From positions 1 through 64,000 of the forward strand of contig CBFIDA010000006.1 of the NCBI GenBank assembly GCA_965661085.1: a stretch of 64,000 nt of DNA, written 5' to 3'. Under the pieces are notes generated by a model that did not search any database, had not been told where the DNA came from, and was given only the letters and a program-made list of their open reading frames with translations. The DNA comes from CBFIDA01 sp965661085 (GTDB lineage Bacteria; Pseudomonadota; Gammaproteobacteria; Comchoanobacterales; Comchoanobacteraceae). Both the position numbers and the translations under genes were made by a program. Positions 50,521-59,647 of the stretch are shown here, one piece after another; position 1 is the stretch's first letter, and each line of letters opens with the position of its first letter.

Positions 50521-51693
50521 TCAGTCTATGGATGTCCCTAAACCATGGGACATGATCCAACGTTTGAGTTGGGGAATGGCATCAATGGCCAGCAGTGTGG
50601 TGCTGCGAGGCAAGGCACCATTGAACAGTCTGGGATGCTTCGATAAGCGCATGACTGCTTGATAAGTACGCTGACAGTCTTGGATGCGTGATGTGTGATA
50701 GGCATCGGCCAAGCTTGCTGCATGCCAGGGCGTTTCTGGATCGGTTTCAGTCAAAATTTTGGCCAAAACCGCCACATCACGACAACCCAAATTGAACCCT
50801 TGGGCACCGACAGGTGGCATGCTGTGTGCCGCATTGCCCACCCAAAAGAGACCAGATCGCGCCATGCTTTTGCGCATGAAACATGGAGTGGCATGTTGAA
50901 TGCCGGGGGACAGTGTTTGTGGTAGGCATTGTAGGTGGTGTCCCCACAAGGCTTGTACTTCATGCAACAGCTGTTCTGGTGATTGCCATGCTTCTGGTGT
51001 TGTGTCTCGATGATGTGTCAGCACCATGGCACCAACATCTGGGCCTGTTGGCAGCCAAGCCATTGTGCCTTCGGGATGCCACCGGAACATGGCGTTTTTG
51101 CCCTTCAGTGCTCGCACATCAAGCAGCACCATGGCGTGCCGACATGTTTCATGATGGGGCTGCTGATCGATACATTGGGCCACAGTTGACTGGGCGCCAT
51201 CTGCTGCGACCACCGCTTTGGCACAAATGTTGTAATGGCAATCACCCTCTGACAAGGTCATGGTCTGCGTTTCGGGTGACCATGCGTGCAACGTGGTGTC
51301 TAAACGATACACTTTGTCGGGGTCGTTGTGGGTGGGCTGTAAATCGGCATACAGTGCTTTGGCCGATACAACATGCCCCAGTGCCGGCAACATGAGATCA
51401 TTGGCATCGAGCATGGCATGTCCCAGCGTTTTCAGGGCTGAGACATGCACAGCATGGATGGGCCATGCCGAGTCCTGATGCGCCGTGATGCCCATCGCAT
51501 GCGTAAGCCATTGGTGGGTGCCATGTGCCAAGACAAGCGGGCGATCGTTTTGGGTCATGCTGCGAGGCATGGCCGTGGCCCGATCAACCAGTAAAATGCG
51601 TTTTGAGGTTTTGTGCAATGCTTTGAATAAGGTGAGGCCACACAGGCCGCCACCAACAATGACCAAGTCGAAGGTTTCTGGTGTTTGGCTCAT
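50521..51693 (-). CDS. ubiH: UbiH-type ubiquinone hydroxylase (FAD monooxygenase)
   Basis: A flavin hydroxylase of the ubiquinone ring. The 390-aa protein has the Rossmann FAD motif VIVGGGLCGLTLFKAL, RPLVLAHGTHQWL, the VAADGAQS loop (DG motif) and the second FAD motif GNAAHSMPPVGAQGFNLGCR. It starts inside the pepP stop (ATGA). pepP-ubiH is a conserved pair, and UbiH is favoured over UbiF or UbiI by that context. Its stop faces that of zapA 12 bases away. Confidence 0.9.
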   Translation of the reverse strand: MSQTPETFDLVIVGGGLCGLTLFKALHKTSKRILLVDRATAMPRSMTQNDRPLVLAHGTHQWLTHAMGITAHQDSAWPIHAVHVSALKTLGHAMLDANDLMLPALGHVVSAKALYADLQPTHNDPDKVYRLDTTLHAWSPETQTMTLSEGDCHYNICAKAVVAADGAQSTVAQCIDQQPHHETCRHAMVLLDVRALKGKNAMFRWHPEGTMAWLPTGPDVGAMVLTHHRDTTPEAWQSPEQLLHEVQALWGHHLQCLPQTLSPGIQHATPCFMRKSMARSGLFWVGNAAHSMPPVGAQGFNLGCRDVAVLAKILTETDPETPWHAASLADAYHTSRIQDCQRTYQAVMRLSKHPRLFNGALPRSTTLLAIDAIPQLKRWIMSHGLGTSID

Positions 51694-52952
51694 GTTTGCA
51701 TCAAGGCCTCCAATGCCTTTGGGGTCTTTTCCAGTGCTGCACTTAAAACATGAGTCTGTGTGCCGTCCAGCCACAGATCATCTTCAATGCGCACACCCAT
51801 GCCGCGCCAATGAGGTGCAACCGTTGCATCGTCGTTGGGGATGTAGATGCCGGGCTCGATGGTGATGACACAGCCAGATGGCAGAGGATCATCGCGGGTT
51901 TGTGCAGGGCTGAAGCCAACATCATGGACATCCAAGCCCAACCAGTGACCCACGCCATGCGGCGCATAACGCGACACAAGCTGTGCGTCGTTGGGGGTTA
52001 AAATGCCCAATGTACACAATGCCTCATGTGTCCATTGTTGTGTCCATCGATTCAGCTCGGACCATGACACGCCACATGTGACTTGTTCAATCAGGCGCGT
52101 TTGAATGTCTAAGACATGGCTGTACAGATCATGTTGTGGTCCACTGAACGTGCCTTCAACGGGCACTGTTCGTGTCAAATCCCCAGCATAGCCTTGATGT
52201 TCTGCGCCTGCATCCAACAATAAAAGTTCATTTTTCTGACAGGTCGCTTGCAGGGCGGTATAGTGCAACACACAAGCATGTGGGCCTGTGGCCACAATGG
52301 CCGTATACGCTTCATCAGAGATGCCTTGATCGCAGAGTGCTTGCAAAAAACGGCCATACAGTTGGCGTTCTGTCATGCCAGGTTGGGTGGCTTGGATGAC
52401 GGCTCGGTGCCCAGCGATGGTTGCATCGACGGCTTTTTGGATGCAGATGATTTCGGAGGCGCACTTAACAATGCGTTGCGCAGCCACCATGTCGTCAAGC
52501 CAATGCCAGGTTGGCGGCTGCGATGGCAGATGGGTGTACCACCAGGCATGCTCAATCTGTGGATTTTTGAGTGTCCACCAGTGGTTGACATCACGGTGAT
52601 GTTTGGCCAGAAAGGGACCCAGTTGATCGATGGTGTCGCAGTCCGCCAAGCCTAAATGATCGGCCATGCCAGATTTGCCGAGCATGGGGCCTTCCCATTG
52701 TGCTTTGGTGGCATCGTACGGCTGGCAAAAAAAGTAGGTTTCTGGGGACGACTGCATGGTGCTGAGCACCAGCATGGCATCGGGTTCAAGGCAGCCTGTG
52801 TAGTAGAGCATGTGGCTGTCTTGGCGGTAACGGTAGGCCACATCTCGATTGCGAAACAACATCGGTGCAGCGGGCACCAATGCCAACGATTTTGGCGGCA
52901 ATTGCGCCAACAGCTTTTGGCGCCGCTGGGCATAAAGATCATGGTGCATCAT
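51690..52952 (-). CDS. pepP: Xaa-Pro aminopeptidase II
   Basis: Removes N-terminal residues preceding proline. The 420-aa protein has an N-terminal creatinase-like domain (FRNRDVAYRYRQDSHMLYYT) and the pita-bread metallopeptidase domain with ligands in LLDAGAEHQGYAGDLTRTVP, HGVGHWLGLDVHDVG, ITIEPGIYIP and the last Glu in GVRIEDDLW. The start is ATG 52952 or 52949; an upstream TTG is less likely. It is the first gene of pepP-ubiH. The usual upstream neighbour ygfB is absent. Confidence 0.95.
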   Translation of the reverse strand: MMHHDLYAQRRQKLLAQLPPKSLALVPAAPMLFRNRDVAYRYRQDSHMLYYTGCLEPDAMLVLSTMQSSPETYFFCQPYDATKAQWEGPMLGKSGMADHLGLADCDTIDQLGPFLAKHHRDVNHWWTLKNPQIEHAWWYTHLPSQPPTWHWLDDMVAAQRIVKCASEIICIQKAVDATIAGHRAVIQATQPGMTERQLYGRFLQALCDQGISDEAYTAIVATGPHACVLHYTALQATCQKNELLLLDAGAEHQGYAGDLTRTVPVEGTFSGPQHDLYSHVLDIQTRLIEQVTCGVSWSELNRWTQQWTHEALCTLGILTPNDAQLVSRYAPHGVGHWLGLDVHDVGFSPAQTRDDPLPSGCVITIEPGIYIPNDDATVAPHWRGMGVRIEDDLWLDGTQTHVLSAALEKTPKALEALMQT

Positions 52953-53029
52953 AAACAACCACCGGTTTCACTCAAAATATTTTAACAGCACTTGATGCGC
53001 AACACCATGCACCTACAAAAATTTTGCCA

Positions 53030-53054
53030 AGGGGCAAAGCCAAGGTCTGCCCCT
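53030..53054 (-). terminator. Possible terminator of dps
   Basis: AGGGGCA (53030-53036) pairs with TGCCCCT (53048-53054) around an 11-base loop. It lies 23 bases past the dps stop. A T run follows only after seven more bases (GCAAAATTTTTG), so it may be weak. Confidence 0.45.
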
Positions 53055-53077
53055 ACGACGTTGAGATCGATGCGTTT

Positions 53078-53512
53078 TTACGCGCCCCAGGATGACAGCA
53101 TCCAGACAATCTGTTGGTGTGTGGTCAAGCGGTTGGTGACGATGGCATACGTGCCATGATCATTGGCTTTGAGGCAGGCTGCTGCCAGTGTGTTGCATTG
53201 GGCCACAATCATTTGATGATCATGCAACAACATGGCCATCATGTCATGACTGGTCAAATCATGCGGTGCTTCTGAAAGATCGCTCAGCGCAGAAAACTCT
53301 TGGAAGCTACCTGGCGCGCGACTGTCAAGCACACGAATGGCTTCGGCGATGACATCAATCGCGGATGCAAGTTCGGTGTAGTGTGTCTCAAAGAGCTCAT
53401 GAAATTCAAAAAAATCTTCGCCCTGAATGTTCCAATGAAAATTTTGGGTTTTGAGGTACAAATAATAACTGTTGGCCAGCAGTTTCTTGAGGCCCTGGGT
53501 CACATCCGACAT
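53078..53512 (-). CDS. dps: Dps-family iron-storage and DNA-protection protein
   Basis: Dps dodecamers oxidise and store iron and protect DNA in stress. The 144-aa protein has the ferritin-like four-helix pattern with the ferroxidase residues: NFHWNIQGEDFFEFHELFE, AIDVIAEAIRVLDSRAPGS. It lacks the long basic N-terminal tail of E. coli Dps, so direct DNA binding is uncertain. GGAG lies nine bases before ATG 53512; an ATG at 53518 is too close to it. It has a strong sigma70 promoter. Confidence 0.88.
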   Translation of the reverse strand: MSDVTQGLKKLLANSYYLYLKTQNFHWNIQGEDFFEFHELFETHYTELASAIDVIAEAIRVLDSRAPGSFQEFSALSDLSEAPHDLTSHDMMAMLLHDHQMIVAQCNTLAAACLKANDHGTYAIVTNRLTTHQQIVWMLSSWGA

Positions 53513-53540
53513 GTGCATTTACTCCATGAAAACTGGCCAT

Positions 53541-53569
53541 ATTGTAACCATTTGACCAAAGCATGTCCA
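53541..53569 (-). promoter_or_regulatory. Sigma70 promoter of dps
   Basis: On the minus strand -35 TGGACA (53564-53569), 17-base spacer, -10 TACAAT (53541-53546); each hexamer has five of six consensus bases. Confidence 0.7.
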
Positions 53570-54267
53570 GAAATACATGGTGCTCGGCAGAGCCACCTCA
53601 TTGAAGCTCAGTGAATGTCCACGCTCATTTGCCCTTTTTGTTCAAAATGATCGCAGCATGGACAATCACAAACCTCATACGTCCGTTATGGCCAAATGCT
53701 AATGAGGTCGCCCGGTGGTGCTGAGTATTGCGCCATTAAAATCTATTGAGTAGGACGTTTTTCTAGAGCCGCAAAATGCTTTAACATTTGGCGTCGCTCA
53801 GAAGTCCATGGCTGTACAAGTGAAGCAGAGGGGGCACATCTGCACGATGATGGGCGTTGTTTGGTTGGGCGTGCATGATGCCATTTTCATCAGACAGCCT
53901 TGACCGCTGTGCTTTGCATGATCTGTTCGAAGAAAGCAAAGGTTTCACGTGAAATGACTGGTGTGGATCGCTTACATTTTGCTCTGTTTTTTTGCACGAA
54001 AAAGCTATTTCTTACATGGGGCGCGGGCATGGGGCATTTTTTTAAACATGTGGACATTCTGATTGGCATTCGACAATTTACATCATTTATGCAAAAAAAA
54101 TGGATGGTTGTGAGTTTTTGCTGTCGAAGATTATGGTTTTTATTGTGCGCTGGCATGCGCCTTTTCTTTGGTTGTTTTTGTCATAGGGTTTGGCACACGT
54201 TGAAGCGACCTGATGCATGCAGTAGTTTGATGACAGTGTTGGGTGAACGGCATATGGAGTAAAGACT
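53570..54267. other. Gap between dps and the LuxR-like gene, containing a parS-like site
   Basis: About 700 bases without a convincing gene. A plus-strand frame at 53900-54262 (120 codons) ends five bases before the next gene but lacks a ribosome binding site and has an implausible Cys, Phe and Trp-rich composition. The stretch contains the parS-like palindrome at 53941. Confidence 0.45.
53941..53956. other. parS-like ParB-binding sequence (intergenic)
   Basis: The sequence GGTTTCACGTGAAATG contains the perfect 12-bp palindrome TTTCACGTGAAA and matches the parS consensus TGTTTCACGTGAAACA at 13 of 16 positions, with all central bases conserved. It lies in a gene-free stretch. With the site at 6626 it makes two close matches in 64 kb, far more than chance would give. 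Confidence 0.55.
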
Positions 54268-54624
54268 ATGTATTGGAAACAATTGATGCAGCGGCATCAA
54301 TCGACATCATCTGAAGTGGACAACCAAAGTGTTCAAGTGGGCGGCATGCAAAAGTCACGGGCTTCATTGAAGCGGATATTTTTGGGGCCAAAGTTTCCAG
54401 GGGTGTATTTGACACATCGTGAGCATCAATGTGCCTTGCAACTGATGGAGGGATGTACGTTGAAAGAAATTGCCCTAAAACTGGGATTGTCACCACGCAC
54501 AGTCGAATTTTACCTCAAAAACATCAAGAACAAATTGAGCTGTAGGACAAAGTATCAAATGATGCGTGCTTTGCTTGATACGAAGTGGTATCAACAAATC
54601 ATCGATGCCAGTGTTGCTGAATGA
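54268..54624 (+). CDS. LuxR-type helix-turn-helix regulator without sensor domain
   Basis: A 118-aa DNA-binding protein. Residues about 50-110 form the LuxR C-terminal domain: LTHREHQCALQLMEG, CTLKEIALKLGLSPRTVEFY, LKNIKNKLSCRTKYQMM. The N-terminal 45 residues are polar and contain no autoinducer or receiver domain. GGAG lies eight bases before the ATG. Small LuxR-type regulators of this kind occur in Coxiella and Legionella. The gene stands alone and its targets are unknown. Confidence 0.8.
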   Translation: MYWKQLMQRHQSTSSEVDNQSVQVGGMQKSRASLKRIFLGPKFPGVYLTHREHQCALQLMEGCTLKEIALKLGLSPRTVEFYLKNIKNKLSCRTKYQMMRALLDTKWYQQIIDASVAE

Positions 54625-54645
54625 TCCATCACGGATACAAGCAAA

Positions 54646-56010
54646 TCAAGATGTGACCTTTTGCATCCATTGTGCCACATCATTTTCAACCTGGTGTTTT
54701 AAATCTTCTAAAATGGTTGGCAATGGTTCGCTTGTCTTCGCTTCCACCATGATGCGCACACAGGGTTCCGTGCCAGAGGCACGCACCAAAATGCGACCGT
54801 CTTCACCCAAGTGTTGTTGCCAATGTGTGATTTTTTGTTGCAAAGCATCTGATTCTAGCCAGGGTAAGTTTCGGGGTTTGTGAACATTGCATTGTGTGTG
54901 AGGCCATTTTTCGAAAGGCGTCAACAAATCAGACAAGCAGGCTTGTTGTTGCTGCATGATCGACATCACCAATAAACCAGACAGGATGCCATCGCCAGTT
55001 TTACTGTGTTTGGGATATATGATGTGACCTGAGGGTTCGCCACCAATGTGCCAATTTCGTTCAGCCAGTGCTTGGGCAATGAATCGATCGCCAACAGCGG
55101 TGCGATGAAAAGGGATGCCATGTTTTTTCAGTGTGGCTTCAAGCCCCATGTTGGACATGTGCGTACCGATCACGCCATGTTTTTTGGTCAGGGTGTCGCC
55201 GTAGGTGGTCAGTAAGTAGAGCAAATCGTCGCCATCACAGAGTCGCCCATTGGCACATACCATGGCTATGCGGTCGGCATCGCCATCGAGTGCGATGCCG
55301 CAGTCAGCACGATGTGCTTGAACGGCAGCCACCAAACTGTTGGGATGCGTTGAGCCACATTGATCATTGATGTTCAAACCATCTGGGGTATTGTGGATGC
55401 AAATGACTTCTGCGCCCAAATCACGATAGACCATCGGGGCCAATTGATAAGCAGCACCATTGGCACAGTCCAGCACCACTTTCATGCCTTGGAGTGGTTT
55501 GCCAAGTGGTAAGGCGCTGGTGCAATGTAGCATATAACGTGTTTGTGCATCGACGATGCGTTTGGCTTTGCCCATGGCATGCATGTCAACAGGAGCAATG
55601 GGTTCGTGAAACAATGCAGTCAGGCGCATTTCTTGGGCATCAGACAATTTGTTGCCTTGTGCATCGAAGCACTTGATGCCATTGTCTTGAAAGGGATTGT
55701 GGGAGGCACTGATCATCAGCCCCATCGACGCCCCCAAATCTTGGGTAAGAAAAGAAAGGCCAGGGGTTGGCATGGGACCCACCAAATAAATGTCGGCACC
55801 GCTGAATGCCAAACCAGATTCCAGTGCCGATTCGATCATGTAGCCAGAAATGCGGGTGTCTTTGCCAATCACCACAATGGGGGGCAAGCATTGTTCCTGC
55901 AGCAGCTGCCCCACAGCCCAACCCAGTTTTGCCAGTTGCTCAGGATTCATGATGCCCTGACCCACTGTGCCCCGAATGCCATCTGTGCCAAATAAGGTGG
56001 TCTGTGTCAT
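54646..56010 (-). CDS. glmM: Phosphoglucosamine mutase
   Basis: Converts glucosamine 6-phosphate to glucosamine 1-phosphate for UDP-GlcNAc synthesis. The 454-aa protein has LFGTDGIRGTVG, the active Ser in ISASHNPFQDNG, the Mg2+ loop ALDGDADRI, GGEPSGHII and the phosphate-binding RASGTEPCVRIM. GGAGG lies seven bases before ATG 56010, which overlaps the folP stop, so the two are coupled. The order ftsH-folP-glmM is conserved in gammaproteobacteria. Confidence 0.96.
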   Translation of the reverse strand: MTQTTLFGTDGIRGTVGQGIMNPEQLAKLGWAVGQLLQEQCLPPIVVIGKDTRISGYMIESALESGLAFSGADIYLVGPMPTPGLSFLTQDLGASMGLMISASHNPFQDNGIKCFDAQGNKLSDAQEMRLTALFHEPIAPVDMHAMGKAKRIVDAQTRYMLHCTSALPLGKPLQGMKVVLDCANGAAYQLAPMVYRDLGAEVICIHNTPDGLNINDQCGSTHPNSLVAAVQAHRADCGIALDGDADRIAMVCANGRLCDGDDLLYLLTTYGDTLTKKHGVIGTHMSNMGLEATLKKHGIPFHRTAVGDRFIAQALAERNWHIGGEPSGHIIYPKHSKTGDGILSGLLVMSIMQQQQACLSDLLTPFEKWPHTQCNVHKPRNLPWLESDALQQKITHWQQHLGEDGRILVRASGTEPCVRIMVEAKTSEPLPTILEDLKHQVENDVAQWMQKVTS

Positions 56011-56822
56011 GTCTGCCCCTCCTGATGCATCCACCAACATGTGTCAATGGCTTGCAGTGTTTGTTTGATGTCGTGTGTGCGAATGATGCTGGCCCCTTTT
56101 GTGATGGCCAACGTTGCAGCAGTGATGCTGGGGATCATCCGCGCCGCAATGTCTTGAGCGTGTGGCATGATTTGAAACATTGATTTGCGTGATGCGCCCA
56201 CCATGACAGGATAACCCAGGGTTTGAAATTGCTCCAATTGGTTCAACAATTGCCAATTCTGGGCCAAAGTTTTGCCAAACCCAAAGCCTGGATCAATCAT
56301 GATTTGTGCGGGATCCAAACCTGCTTGTACATGATGTGTACAGGTTGTCTCAAACCACGCAAGCAAAGCGGAGACCACATCATTGTTGGCATAGGTTGGT
56401 GCCTGTTGCATGGTTTTGGGGTCGCCTTGCATGTGCATCAAGCACACCGGCACACCGTGATGTATGGCAAGGTCCAGTGTGCCAGGTTGAGACAAGGCCC
56501 GGACATCGTTGATCATGTTTGCACCGGCCTCTAAGGCAGCTGCCATCACTTCAGGTGCCGAGGTGTCAATGGAGATCGGAATGTCTGAAACGCGCCGAAT
56601 GTCTTGTATGACAGGCTGTACGCGCTCAATTTGTTCATGTGCCGGCACTGGTGCAGCACCTGGGCGCGTCGATTCGCCCCCAATGTCTAGAATGTCTGCG
56701 CCATCGGCCACCATTTGCAGTGCTTTTTGTACGGCTTGTGCCCGCGTTTCTGTACGATGCTCAGCATGAAAAGAGTCTGGCGTACAATTGAGGATGGCCA
56801 TCAGTTGTGGTTTCTTATGCAT
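56007..56822 (-). CDS. folP: Dihydropteroate synthase
   Basis: Condenses p-aminobenzoate with dihydropterin diphosphate in folate synthesis; the sulfonamide target. The 271-aa barrel has MAILNCTPDSF, DIGGESTRPGA, INDVRAL, DPGFGFGKT, VGASRKSMF and the final RTHD. The first motif has Cys where Val is common. AGGA suits ATG 56822; an ATG at 56831 is too close to it. It lies between ftsH and glmM. Confidence 0.96.
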   Translation of the reverse strand: MHKKPQLMAILNCTPDSFHAEHRTETRAQAVQKALQMVADGADILDIGGESTRPGAAPVPAHEQIERVQPVIQDIRRVSDIPISIDTSAPEVMAAALEAGANMINDVRALSQPGTLDLAIHHGVPVCLMHMQGDPKTMQQAPTYANNDVVSALLAWFETTCTHHVQAGLDPAQIMIDPGFGFGKTLAQNWQLLNQLEQFQTLGYPVMVGASRKSMFQIMPHAQDIAARMIPSITAATLAITKGASIIRTHDIKQTLQAIDTCWWMHQEGQT

Positions 56823-56883
56823 GGGCTTCATTCCTCATGTGCAAACAGCCAAACGCATCATTGCACCAGCACACACTGCTTGA

Positions 56884-58845
56884 TCAAGAAGTGGTTTCTT
56901 GTTCAGGTGGTTCATCGACACCAAAGTGCTCTTCTGTGTTGTTGGGGGTCGATTTGGTGCTTGTGTTTTCTGTCGTTTTTGACGTTGAAGCGCTGGAGGA
57001 TTTGGGGCCAGTGCCTGACTTTTTAGTGGGAGGAGGGAGTGGTTTGCCCGACATCAGCGTTTTGATTTGGTCTGCATCGATGGTCTCATAATCCATCAAG
57101 GCATCGGCCATCAGGTGTAAAATTTTCTCATGTTTTTTGAGGATGACTTCAGCACGTTTGTAGCTTTCGTCGATGACCTTTCGGACCTCTCGGTCAATCG
57201 TGTTGGCGGTTTCGCCAGACACCGAACTCGAGCTTGCAACCGCCCGGCCTAGGAAAATTTCATCGTCTTCACCGCCGTAATTGATGGGGCCTAGGGCATC
57301 GCTCAAGCCCCATTTTGTGACAATGTTTTTGGCCAAGTCGGTGGCGCGTTCGATGTCGTTGGAGGCACCTGTGGTGACGTGGTCTTTACCAAAAATTTGC
57401 TCTTCGGCAATGCGGCCACCAAACAAACTGCAAATTTGGCTCAAAAGGGCCTCTTTGGAGTAAGAATAACGGTCACGTTCTGGCAAATACATGGTGACAC
57501 CGAGTGCGCGACCACGTGGGATGATGCTGACTTTGTAAACAGGATCGTGGCTGGGCACGTTGAGCCCGACGATGGCATGACCTGCTTCGTGGTATGCTGT
57601 CAGTTTCTTTTCGGCCTCGGTCATGGCCATGGATTTGCGCTCTGAGCCCATGAGGATTTTGTCTTTGGCTTTTTCAAAGGCATCCATGTTGACTTTGCGT
57701 TTGTTGAAACGCGCAGCGATCAGCGCAGCTTCATTGACCAGGTTGGCCAAATCTGCACCAGAAAAGCCTGGTGTGCCACGTGCAATCAAGCTGGTGTTGA
57801 CATCTTTCGCCACCGCCACATCTTTGGTGTGTACGTTAAGAATGGCCTCACGCCCTGTGATGTCGGGCAATGGCACATAAACTTGACGATCGAATCGACC
57901 CGGACGCAAAAGGGCCTTGTCGAGCACATCAGGGCGGTTGGTGGCAGCCATCACAATGATGCCTTCTTTGCCTTCAAAACCATCCATTTCAACCAACAGT
58001 TGGTTGAGGGTTTGTTCGCGTTCATCATGGCCACCTCCGAGGCCGGCACCGCGCTGACGTCCAACCGCGTCAATTTCATCGATGAAGATGATGCAGGGGG
58101 CTTGTTTTTTTGCTTGCTCAAACATGTTGCGCACACGAGAAGCACCCACCCCAACAAACATCTCAACAAAGTCAGAACCAGAGATGGTGAAAAAAGGCAC
58201 ATCGGCTTCGCCAGCCACTGCTTTGGCAAGCAGTGTTTTACCCGTTCCCGGTGGGCCGACGAGCAGCGCACCACATGGGATTTTACCGCCCAAGCGTTGA
58301 AACTTTTTGGGATCTTTGAGGAATTCGACCACTTCGGAGATTTCGGTTTTAGCTTCTTCAACACCCGCCACATCATCAAAGGTGACTTTGACTTGGTTTG
58401 GGGTCAGCATGCGTGCTTTGCTGCGACCAAAAGAAAGCGGGCCGCCTTTGCCACCACCACCGCCTTGCATTTGGCGCATGATGAACAACCAAATGCCGAT
58501 CAACAGAATCATGGGGAACCAGCTGAGGAACAGTTGCCACAACATGCCATGCTGTTCTGGTGGTGTGGCTTTGACTTTGACCCCTTTGCGCAACAGTTCG
58601 CCCAGAAGATCTTGATCTGGAATGGGCATGAAGGTGGTGAATCGTTGGCTGTTGCTGCGTGTGCCTTTGATCTCAGATTTGTTGATGGTGACTTCAGTGA
58701 TATCGCCTTGAGACACTTGGCTGATGAACTGAGAGTATGGAATGACACTGTGTTGCCTTTGATTGGGACCAAAGTTGCTGAAAACAGAAAACATGATGAG
58801 ACCAATGATGGCCCACACGGCAAGGTTTTTGATTTTTTCGTTCAC
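56884..58845 (-). CDS. ftsH: ATP-dependent membrane zinc protease FtsH
   Basis: Degrades unassembled membrane proteins and regulators such as sigma32. The 653-aa protein has two N-terminal helices (about residues 7-24 and 101-123), Walker A GPPGTGKT near residue 200, Walker B IIFIDEIDA, the second region of homology ATNRPDVLDKALLRPGRFDR, and the zinc site HEAGH near residue 417. The C-terminal tail is Ser and Thr-rich. A sigma32-type promoter lies upstream. folP and glmM follow on the same strand; rlmE precedes it. Confidence 0.97.
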   Translation of the reverse strand: MNEKIKNLAVWAIIGLIMFSVFSNFGPNQRQHSVIPYSQFISQVSQGDITEVTINKSEIKGTRSNSQRFTTFMPIPDQDLLGELLRKGVKVKATPPEQHGMLWQLFLSWFPMILLIGIWLFIMRQMQGGGGGKGGPLSFGRSKARMLTPNQVKVTFDDVAGVEEAKTEISEVVEFLKDPKKFQRLGGKIPCGALLVGPPGTGKTLLAKAVAGEADVPFFTISGSDFVEMFVGVGASRVRNMFEQAKKQAPCIIFIDEIDAVGRQRGAGLGGGHDEREQTLNQLLVEMDGFEGKEGIIVMAATNRPDVLDKALLRPGRFDRQVYVPLPDITGREAILNVHTKDVAVAKDVNTSLIARGTPGFSGADLANLVNEAALIAARFNKRKVNMDAFEKAKDKILMGSERKSMAMTEAEKKLTAYHEAGHAIVGLNVPSHDPVYKVSIIPRGRALGVTMYLPERDRYSYSKEALLSQICSLFGGRIAEEQIFGKDHVTTGASNDIERATDLAKNIVTKWGLSDALGPINYGGEDDEIFLGRAVASSSSVSGETANTIDREVRKVIDESYKRAEVILKKHEKILHLMADALMDYETIDADQIKTLMSGKPLPPPTKKSGTGPKSSSASTSKTTENTSTKSTPNNTEEHFGVDEPPEQETTS

Positions 58846-58891
58846 GAAGCACTCCTCAGTTGTGGCAAGAACTTACAAAGATGTTAACAAC

Positions 58892-58919
58892 AGTTGGGGG
58901 TGTTGTAAATGAATTCAAG
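58892..58919 (-). promoter_or_regulatory. Sigma32 (heat-shock) promoter of ftsH
   Basis: On the minus strand CTTGAA (58914-58919), a 14-base spacer and CCCCAACT (58892-58899) fit the sigma32 consensus CTTGAA and CCCCATnT. The leader would be about 40 bases. ftsH is a known sigma32 target, and rpoH itself is in this window. Confidence 0.65.
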
Positions 58920-59017
58920 GCATGCCTCCGCTTTTGCGCAAGGTGTATTCGCGCGAGTGATTTCAATGGCCATGAGGGCTTTTTCATTCAAAAACATTGG
59001 TTTTTGAAGATGGCGTG

Positions 59018-59638
59018 TCATGTGCTTGGGCGCATGTGCAACCCCAGGACAAATACTTCTGAGGATTGGTCGCGTGAGGCTTTGGGCTTGATGATGTGAA
59101 CTTTTTCAAAATCTGTCCGCATGGTTTTGAGCAAACTGTGAAAATCACCACTGTGAAAGACCTTCATCAGACAATGGCCGCCTACGGCCAAGTGTGCTTG
59201 ACAAAATGCCAACACCGATTCGTTGAGTGCATGTGCACGCCATTGATCGACTTTTTGTATGCCCGTATGGTTGGGCGACATGTCGCTGATCACAACTTGA
59301 ATGGGCCTTTGGGTCAGCGATAGGATCTGTGATTGCACGCTTGCTTCGGTAAAATCGCCCTGTAGGCACGTGATGTCGTCGATGGGTGTCATGGCCAAGA
59401 GATCGACTGCAATGATTTGGCCTTGCGGTGCAAATTGACGGCACACTTGAGCCCAGCTGCCAGGCGCTGCACCAAGATCCACCACCACATCTTGTTTTTG
59501 GATGAAACGATGTTTGTTTTGAATTTCTTCCAGCTTAAAACAAGCGCGCGATCGCCGGCCTTGTTTTTGCGCTTGTTGGACAAAGGGATCTTTTTGATGC
59601 TGGCGATACCATTGTTTGGTTTTGCTGCGGCGTGACAT
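59018..59638 (-). CDS. rlmE: 23S rRNA 2'-O-ribose U2552 methyltransferase RlmE (FtsJ)
   Basis: Methylates U2552 of 23S rRNA late in 50S assembly. The 206-aa protein has the K-D-K-E tetrad in context: RACFKLEEI, VISDMSPN, LMKVFHSGD and SSEVFVLG, plus the SAM motif VVDLGAAPGSWAQVC. rlmE-ftsH is the usual order; here 172 bases and a heat-shock promoter separate them. Confidence 0.96.
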   Translation of the reverse strand: MSRRSKTKQWYRQHQKDPFVQQAQKQGRRSRACFKLEEIQNKHRFIQKQDVVVDLGAAPGSWAQVCRQFAPQGQIIAVDLLAMTPIDDITCLQGDFTEASVQSQILSLTQRPIQVVISDMSPNHTGIQKVDQWRAHALNESVLAFCQAHLAVGGHCLMKVFHSGDFHSLLKTMRTDFEKVHIIKPKASRDQSSEVFVLGLHMRPST

Positions 59639-59647
59639 GGCAGTGCT

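Noticed and set aside
53900..54262. 120-codon plus-strand frame before the LuxR-like gene
   Set aside because: No ribosome binding site, odd Cys, Phe and Trp-rich text, and it contains the parS-like palindrome.
57829..58887. 352-codon plus-strand frame
   Set aside because: Antisense to ftsH, whose motifs are unambiguous.
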